This document shows, one piece after another, positions 60,001 through 64,000 of a DNA stretch of 64,000 nucleotides. The number at the start of each line of letters is the position of its first letter. The stretch's first letter is position 1. A program made the translations under genes and the position numbers. The stretch comes from CALMKX01 sp036274895 (lineage in GTDB: Bacteria; Acidobacteriota; Thermoanaerobaculia; Multivoradales; SZUA-115), in the NCBI GenBank assembly GCA_036274895.1, contig DASUEU010000018.1, positions 62,001-126,000 on the forward strand. The letters are read 5' to 3'. The notes under the pieces are model-generated. The model was not told where the DNA came from. It worked only from the letters and a program-made list of their open reading frames with translations, and searched no databases.

Positions 60001-60701
60001 CCCGCCCCGGTGCCGTCACTCACCCACAACGAGGTCCCGTTGGTGCCGTCGTCCGCGAAGAAGTAGAGCTTCCCACCGAGCAAGGCCGGGTCGTGAGGCT
60101 GGCTGGCGGAAGTCGGGTGGATGTCCTTGACCAGGCGGGTACCGTCGGGGGTTCCGTCGGTGTGCCAGAGCTCGTTGGAGGTCTCGGCGGTGGCGGCCAC
60201 GAAGAAGAACCCGCCCGGAGCCGGGGAGATCAAGTGGTCGAAGGTAGGGCCAACGAAGGTGACGCCGTCGGAGCCGTCCAGCAGGCGAACGGTCCCCTCA
60301 CGGGTACCGTGGGTCGACCACAGCTCGAGATGGCCGGTGGAAGCGTCGACGAAGCGGAAGACCGTGAAGTACAACAGACCGTCGCTCACTCCCACGAGCT
60401 TGGGCGCCAGGCTCGTGCTCGTAGAGCTGGAATGTGAGTCGAGCAGCAGCTCGGTGCCGAGGGAGGTGCCGTCGCTCGCCCACAGCTCGACGCCGAGCCC
60501 GGGGACCCCAGCGAGGAAGACGGCGCGAGAGCCGAGGGCGACAAACTGACTCGGGTAGGAGCTACCGTTGGTGAGCCCCGGCGGCACGATGTCGCGCGTC
60601 AGGGAGGCGATCTGGCTGGCGGCCGGAGGCCCAATCAGGGTCCAACAGGCGGCGACGAGGGCCGAGACGGCGGCCCGCGGGAGTCTGTGGTGCAGCTTCA
60701 T
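57045..60701 (-). CDS. Large exported ELWxTDGT-repeat protein with two C-terminal beta domains
   Basis: 1218 residues. A signal peptide (about 1-30) leads into about 14-15 degenerate copies of a repeat of the form (E/S/Q)LWxTDGTxxGTxLVKDI, which probably fold as beta-propeller-like or stacked blades. Two copies of a roughly 100-residue domain end the protein (GRFRVEAQWRT...TGYFWFFDQANVEAVLKVLDG...HHWVFYGALSDV, and again with NRFAVEASWRT-type variants); one more copy ends the esterase at 3605-4654. The ATG at 60701 follows GGAGG at 9 nt. Secretion and surface location are likely; the function is unknown. Confidence 0.88.
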   Translation of the reverse strand: MKLHHRLPRAAVSALVAACWTLIGPPAASQIASLTRDIVPPGLTNGSSYPSQFVALGSRAVFLAGVPGLGVELWASDGTSLGTELLLDSHSSSTSTSLAPKLVGVSDGLLYFTVFRFVDASTGHLELWSTHGTREGTVRLLDGSDGVTFVGPTFDHLISPAPGGFFFVAATAETSNELWHTDGTPDGTRLVKDIHPTSASQPHDPALLGGKLYFFADDGTNGTSLWVSDGTGAGTALVRSFAGRGQPDGLQAYGNRLAFFLRGSGFDELWTSGGTASSTVALRSFPMSPFPFRNRPSILGASPRRLYFVVDDGHGEQLWRTDGTRNGTAAVTAFEPSDEGDPFRVQDLAVIPGQGSNPVDTLVFIVDFSGLQGVQLWRSQGTPQSNRLVKHLLDYVPAVVGVGDRVLLRDDGPSCVKLRSVEAASSSPLPLLSDCAVGGETRIDFGPEIDGERIVYQDLEDGEGLERRVWRISGASAPARLLATFRGTAAIGGGFSLAAGSITKAGDTYFLNGFDDAHSSEPWVSQGTPATTRLLVDLDAASGGSGPYLLGTAGDRAYFGLAEGPDFEVWRSDGDPETTQPATDLAPRGCFRPTARDARTANGLLFGLTQCSAGHELWRTDGTPGGMVRLTRADGADALELVPGVLAARGDRVLFAVRGEGTALWESDGTPAGTRELVTVDPEATAVRHLTVLEDELYFVATVGIFGEQSAWRSDGTGTGTRRITAPNLFLRFEPTFGQGPQFTRAGNHVYFVAEHSSTGAELWVTDGTPEGTDLLQDLYPGTIGANPVAVTAFQGSVYFIAIEDGHFHRALRRQTGTARSLPLVNLEFGNPDWLEATQSALFFARRTAEHGTELWATDGTPAGTRLVKDIWPGSGSIPIVHARTIGDRLLFAASEGVLGQELWVSDGTATGTHIVHDIAPGPASSSPEQLTVAGSSLYFSADDGLSGRELWRLPLTAAEAGCRPGPRALCLQEGRFRVEAQWRTPQGTSGTGQAMPLTADTGYFWFFDQANVEAVLKVLDGRGLNGHHWVFYGALSDVDYAITVTDAATGATRRYLNPVGQLASVGDTDAFGPRGASTSAYSLPPDSLFRVQEPQLAERSKVEAAGACVPSEARLCVNQGRFAVEASWRTPDGTTGVGHAVALAADTGYFWFFRDTNLEVVLKVLDGRPVNSHFWVFYGALSNVEYTLTVTDTETGAVRTYRNPAGRFSSLADTAAF

Positions 60702-60799
60702 GGTGTTCCCTCCGACGTTGTCTGGCACCTTGGATGCCGCCCGACCGGGCGGAGCTTCTCCCCACACGGTGGCCGCGCGACCTTGCAAGAGCTTGAGAA

Positions 60800-60830
60800 A
60801 TTATAAACGAGAAAGAGGCGCACTAGCCAA
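60800..60830 (-). promoter_or_regulatory. Candidate promoter of the ELWxTDGT-repeat gene
   Basis: Minus strand: TATAAT at 60800-60805 is a perfect -10 in an AT-poor region; the only -35-like hexamer upstream is TTGGCT (60825-60830) at a 19-nt spacing. The leader would be about 92 nt long. Confidence 0.45.
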
Positions 60831-61068
60831 GCTCTTCCTGGCCGGGCGGCACGGGGACCGCGAGGGCTCAGGGACTTCGCCCTGCGAACTCGATGCGCAC
60901 CCCGTCGAAGTGGCCGGCGCCGGCCGGCAACCGGCGAGCACCTCGTAGAGCATGATGCCCAGCGATATAGACGTTGCCCGGTTTGAGGTCGCGATGAACG
61001 ACCAGCCGCCGATGCGCGAAGTCGACCGCGTCGAGCGCCTGCAAGAAGAGTTCGAGCTGCGACGACTA
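60800..61068 (-). pseudogene. Remnant of a Ser/Thr protein kinase
   Basis: Minus-strand fragments of a kinase domain: QALDAVDFAHRRLVVHRDLKPGNVYI (the catalytic-loop region) is followed in another frame by SLGIMLYEVLAGCRP (subdomain IX region). The DFG segment and much else are missing, so there was an internal deletion with a frameshift. It lies directly after the broken AbiEi-like gene in the same frame. Confidence 0.65.
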
Positions 61069-61179
61069 GCCTGCTGCGGCGGCCTGCCGGGTCGTGAAGT
61101 AGCCGGCCTGCGCCTGCGCAACCTCGAACAGGGCGTCCCAATCGGGGGCACCAATGGAGGTCGTGGCGGTCTTGGTCAT
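61066..61179 (-). pseudogene. N-terminus of an AbiEi-like antitoxin, ended by TAG
   Basis: From the ATG at 61179 the frame reads 37 codons ending DALFEVAQAQAGYFTTRQAAAAG, then TAG (61066-61068). AbiEi-type antitoxins read FTTRQAAEAGYSPQLL here, so the Tyr codon has become a stop, and the following codons join the kinase remnant. Only the first helix-turn-helix part survives. Confidence 0.65.
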
Positions 61180-61287
61180 CGCGCACAAACATTAAGCCGG
61201 ACTTGAGCTTTGTGCAACGACGACCGAAGAGCCTGCTCCCAGGCTGCGGGTCGCCTCCGGCGCCGCTGCTAGGATCGGGGCTCCGAG

Positions 61288-62367
61288 ATGGAATCCTATT
61301 CCCCCCCCTATCCCCTCCGCCCCCTCCTCGTCCGCTTCGGCGCCGTGGGCGACATGATCAATGCCACGGCGCTGGCCGCCGGCCTCGCTGAGAGCTGTGG
61401 GGCTCCCTGTGACGTGGTGACGGTGGCCGGCTCTCCGGCCCGGGTCCTCGACCGGCTGCCCTTCGTTGGCGAGGTCTTCACTCTGCACAGCCGGCGCACG
61501 CCCTACCTGCTTTCTTTCGAGCAGCAACGCCTGGTCCGTTGGTTGCGGCGGCGGGGCCCGTCGCCGGCCTGGGTCGCCGAGGAGCGTGACGGCGGCAAGG
61601 TGGACTGGTTGCTCGAGCGCGGCGGCCTGGGGCCCGAGCATCGGGCGACCATGCGCTCGCTCACGAGGGAGCCCCTCGAGCACGTGGTCGACTATCTCCT
61701 GCGGCTGGGACGGCAGGTTCCCCTCGCCTATGCCGGAGCCCGAGCGGCAGCTCTCACGGCCTCGATGCCCCGCCTGGCGCTCGGCCAGGAGGAGCTGGAG
61801 GACTGCCGGCGCTGGCTCGACCGGCGCGGCTGGGCCGGCGAGCCTTTGGTGCTGGCCCAGCCCACGGCCCGCCGCGCGAAGAGGGGGCGCTGGCCTCTCG
61901 CGCGCTGGCAGGAGACTCTCCGAGCGATCCGCGAAGAGCTGCCGGCGGCGCGGGTGGTGCTCTGCGGCACCGGCGACGAGCAGCAGACGACACGCGCCAT
62001 CTCCCGGGCCTGCGCCGATCCACGGGTCGATGACGCCGCGGGTGAGCTGCCCCTGCGCCGCCTCTTCGCCTTGCTCAGCATGAGCCACTCGTTGGTCAGC
62101 CTCGATACCGGGCCGGCGCATGCCGCCGCCGCCCTGGGCTGCCCGGTGGTGGTGATCGCGGGCCGGGCCGACCCCCGCCGCAACCGGCCCTTCGGGCCGC
62201 CCGAGCGAGCCCGGGTGGTCACCCTCTGGCCCCCCGGAGAGTGGCCGCCCGATGCCGTCGAGTGGTGGCAGCGCCACGACATCTCCGCGATCCCCAGCCA
62301 ACCTGTGGTAGAAGCCTGGCGCCGGGTGAGCCGGCACGCTCGCCCCTCTGCCGAGGCCACGACATGA
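61288..62367 (+). CDS. GT9 (heptosyltransferase-like) glycosyltransferase
   Basis: 359 residues. It has the GT9 pattern: LLVRFGAVGDMINATALAAGLAE, the donor-site WPLARWQETLRAI and a final SHSLVSLDTGPAHAAAALGCPVVVI. Heptosyltransferases add ADP-heptose to the LPS inner core; which sugar this one uses is uncertain. The ATG at 61288 is chosen because the Rossmann start follows closely. The next gene overlaps it by 4 nt. Confidence 0.88.
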   Translation: MESYSPPYPLRPLLVRFGAVGDMINATALAAGLAESCGAPCDVVTVAGSPARVLDRLPFVGEVFTLHSRRTPYLLSFEQQRLVRWLRRRGPSPAWVAEERDGGKVDWLLERGGLGPEHRATMRSLTREPLEHVVDYLLRLGRQVPLAYAGARAAALTASMPRLALGQEELEDCRRWLDRRGWAGEPLVLAQPTARRAKRGRWPLARWQETLRAIREELPAARVVLCGTGDEQQTTRAISRACADPRVDDAAGELPLRRLFALLSMSHSLVSLDTGPAHAAAALGCPVVVIAGRADPRRNRPFGPPERARVVTLWPPGEWPPDAVEWWQRHDISAIPSQPVVEAWRRVSRHARPSAEATT

Positions 62368-63017
62368 CCCTCCTCTACACCGCCCACGTGCCCGCCGGGG
62401 AAGGCCCCTTCCCCACTGTCATCGCCATCCACGGCTGGGGCGCCTCGGCCCACGACCTGCTCGGACTCGCGCCCTACTTCCTGGGCGGCCAGGCTCTGGT
62501 CCTCTGCCCCCAGGGCCGGGTGGAGGTGCCAATCGGCCCGGGGATGAAGGGCTGGGGCTGGTTTCCCCTGCGCGGCGGCATCGTGCCGGACGTCGCTGAG
62601 GCCCTCGCCGCCGCGGCCGAACTGGCGGCCTTCGTCGAGGAGGCCTCGCGCCGCTACCCCGTGGACCCTGAGCGGCGCGCCCTGGTGGGCTTCTCCCAAG
62701 GGGGGATGATGGCCTATCAGCTGGCCCTGTCGCGACCCGACCTCTACTCGGGTTTGGCCGCCCTCTCCGCCTGGCTGCCGCCCGCTCTCACCGAGGCCTG
62801 GCCACCCACTCCGGCCCACGAGGGGATGCCGGTGCTGGTCGTCCACGGCACCGAGGACCCCTTGGTGCCGATCGAGCGAGCCCGAGAGTCCCGCGAGGCC
62901 CTGCGGCCCTTCAACGTCGCGCTGACCTATCGAGAGTTTCCGATGGCCCACGAGATCCGGCCGGAGGCCCTGGAGGTGATCGTGCGCTGGCTGGGGGAGC
63001 GCGCCTTGAAACCGTAG
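62364..63017 (+). CDS. Phospholipase/carboxylesterase-family alpha/beta hydrolase
   Basis: 217 residues. It has the catalytic nucleophile in GFSQGG (Ser111), acid in GTEDPLVP and base in FPMAHEI, as in the carboxylesterase/YpfH family; no signal peptide. The ATG at 62364 overlaps the GT9 stop. Its TAG stop lies inside a palindromic repeat, so the last codons come from that repeat. Confidence 0.9.
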   Translation: MTLLYTAHVPAGEGPFPTVIAIHGWGASAHDLLGLAPYFLGGQALVLCPQGRVEVPIGPGMKGWGWFPLRGGIVPDVAEALAAAAELAAFVEEASRRYPVDPERRALVGFSQGGMMAYQLALSRPDLYSGLAALSAWLPPALTEAWPPTPAHEGMPVLVVHGTEDPLVPIERARESREALRPFNVALTYREFPMAHEIRPEALEVIVRWLGERALKP

Positions 63018-63075
63018 GGGCGGCCCCCTGTGGCCGCCCGGCGGGGAGGGCAGGCACAGGGGCCTGCCCCTACGG
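63012..63075. repeat. GTAGGGGC-type palindrome at a convergent gene junction
   Basis: Perfect outer arms CCGTAGGGGC (63012-63021) and GCCCCTACGG (63066-63075), with further inner hairpins (GGGCAGGCAC...GCCTGCCCC). The outer arms contain the stop codons of both flanking convergent genes: TAG at 63015-63017 for the esterase and TAG (cta) at 63070-63072 for the phosphodiesterase. It could also act as a bidirectional terminator, though no T-run follows. Confidence 0.75.
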
Positions 63076-64000
63076 CTGGATCAGACCGCTCCGGTCCCGG
63101 CCATCGCGGTCGCCCGGCACGGGGATGCCGGCGAGCTTGGCCAGGGTCGGCGCCACGTCGACGGTCGCCACCCTCTCGACAACCTGACCCGCTTTGCCGC
63201 CGGGCGAGACCACGATCCACGGCACGTGCCGGTCGTAATCCCAGGGGGTGCCGTGAGTGGTGCCGATGCTGCGGGTCGGCAGGTAGCCCTCTCGCCACTG
63301 GATCAGGAGGTCGGGGCTGCGATCCGGATAGAAGCTGGCCGCGTAAAGCCGGCCCATCGCATCCGCCGGGCCGTCCCCCGGCTCGAGCTCCGAGCGAGTC
63401 CAGACCTTCTCGACCTCCGCACAGCCCGCCACCAGGCGGGCCACCTCTCGCTCGAAGGCCCCGCGCTCCAGCCCGCGGGCCCGCAGCGTCGCGTCGTCGA
63501 GGGTCCAGTAGGCGGAGATGCACTCGGGGCAGGAGAGTTGCCGGCCGATGGTCTGATAGCAGAGCAGCCCGGCACTGTCGATGCGACGGGCGTTGCCTCC
63601 CAAGTGAGCGTCCACCTCCGGCAGTGGCAGCACCCCATGGTCCGCCGACAGCGAGATCAGTAGGTTGTCCCGGCCCACCTCCTGCTCCGCCGTGGCCAGG
63701 AAGCGCCCCAGAACCTCGTCGAGCCGCAGCAGAGTGTCGAGCAGCTCGGGGCTCGCGGGGCCGAAGGTATGGCCCACCGTGTCGGGGGCGGAGAACGAGA
63801 CGAAGAGCACGTCGGGGTGCTCGTCCTTCCCCAGCTTCTCGGCCACCAGGAGCCGGGCGGCAGCCAGGCCCACCAGCTCGTCCAGGAAGGGTGAGCCGTA
63901 GATCGAGCCGTAGAAGCTCGCGTCCGCAACCGGCGTGAGATCACCCCCGACGTGGGGGAAGCGGTCCGGGAAGTCCCCCTGCTCGGCCTCGAGGATGCCG
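63070..64000 (-). CDS. Alkaline-phosphatase-superfamily phosphodiesterase, C-terminal part (runs off the window)
   Basis: 310 residues visible. The frame is open to the right edge; the N-terminus with the catalytic Thr lies outside. Visible motifs are ADASFYGSIYGSPFLDELV, VLFVSFSAPDTVGHTFGP (metal-binding Asp and His), SLSADHGVLPLPE (DHG motif) and SIGTTHGTPWDYDRHVPWIVVSPG. This pattern fits nucleotide pyrophosphatase/phosphodiesterases. A signal peptide cannot be judged. It ends inside the palindrome shared with the esterase gene. Confidence 0.88.
   Translation of the reverse strand, partial: GILEAEQGDFPDRFPHVGGDLTPVADASFYGSIYGSPFLDELVGLAAARLLVAEKLGKDEHPDVLFVSFSAPDTVGHTFGPASPELLDTLLRLDEVLGRFLATAEQEVGRDNLLISLSADHGVLPLPEVDAHLGGNARRIDSAGLLCYQTIGRQLSCPECISAYWTLDDATLRARGLERGAFEREVARLVAGCAEVEKVWTRSELEPGDGPADAMGRLYAASFYPDRSPDLLIQWREGYLPTRSIGTTHGTPWDYDRHVPWIVVSPGGKAGQVVERVATVDVAPTLAKLAGIPVPGDRDGRDRSGLIQP

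Noticed and set aside
53774..61068. Recoding of TAG as an amino acid
   Set aside because: TAG ends several intact genes (for example ribBA, the response regulator and the metallophosphoesterase), so it is read as stop here; the two interrupted genes are better seen as mutations or base errors.

Overview
The window is a GC-rich, gene-dense chromosomal segment of a diderm bacterium. It encodes TonB/ExbB, a TamA/BamA-type barrel with TamB, a PagL-like lipid A deacylase, two LPS-type glycosyltransferase loci and an O-antigen-ligase-like protein. The best guess at lineage is Acidobacteriota, possibly Thermoanaerobaculia-like. That guess rests on three features: Ser/Thr kinases fused to TPRs, an exported ELWxTDGT-repeat protein, and a roughly 100-residue C-terminal domain (GRFxVxxxWRT...TGYFWFF...VKVLDG...FWVFYGALSNV) that occurs three times here. 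It is an inference from family content and not from a marker-gene tree.

Layout. 1-3.4 kb (minus): TPR lipoprotein, tonB, truncated exbB, preceded by ffh. 3.6-11.7 kb: esterase, pyk, an unusual metallophosphoesterase, and a translationally coupled pgsA / RND transporter / PqqB-like hydrolase string. 11.8-17.3 kb (minus): a candidate defence or conflict module made of an AF2212-like small protein, a retropepsin-like protease, a 1389-residue CHAT-TIR-STAND-TPR protein, and after a tandem repeat a DUF559 nuclease-like protein. 17.4-23.6 kb: lytic transglycosylase, alaS, a glycosyltransferase with a CTG start, ribBA. 23.8-34.1 kb: a tightly overlapping operon dxs-tlyA-nadK-tamB-tamA. 34.1-44.1 kb: a cluster of intergenic repeats, O-antigen ligase, a Trm112-like protein, a regulatory island (small unknown gene behind a sigma-54 promoter with upstream repeats, TPR-Ser/Thr kinase, FHA-containing sigma-54 activator), PagL-like protein, GT2 and ArnT/PMT-like glycosyltransferases. 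44.1-53.6 kb (minus): a housekeeping string of two tRNA-Val genes, thrS-rpmI-rplT-pheS-pheT-zapB-like-zapA-6S RNA-rny-ymdB, with infC absent from its usual place. 53.6-64 kb: a broken nucleotidyltransferase, a beta-CASP hydrolase, a response regulator, tRNA-Ala, the ELWxTDGT-repeat protein, debris of an AbiEi-like antitoxin and a kinase, a GT9/carboxylesterase pair, and a truncated phosphodiesterase.

How the genes work together. Most genes are core envelope, isoprenoid, riboflavin and translation functions in operons with 1-14 nt overlaps. The two regions most worth attention are the CHAT-TIR-STAND module (11.8-17.3 kb) and the kinase / FHA-activator / sigma-54-promoter island (36.0-40.8 kb). 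Several families of palindromic intergenic repeats sit at gene ends and in places supply the stop codons of the neighbouring genes.
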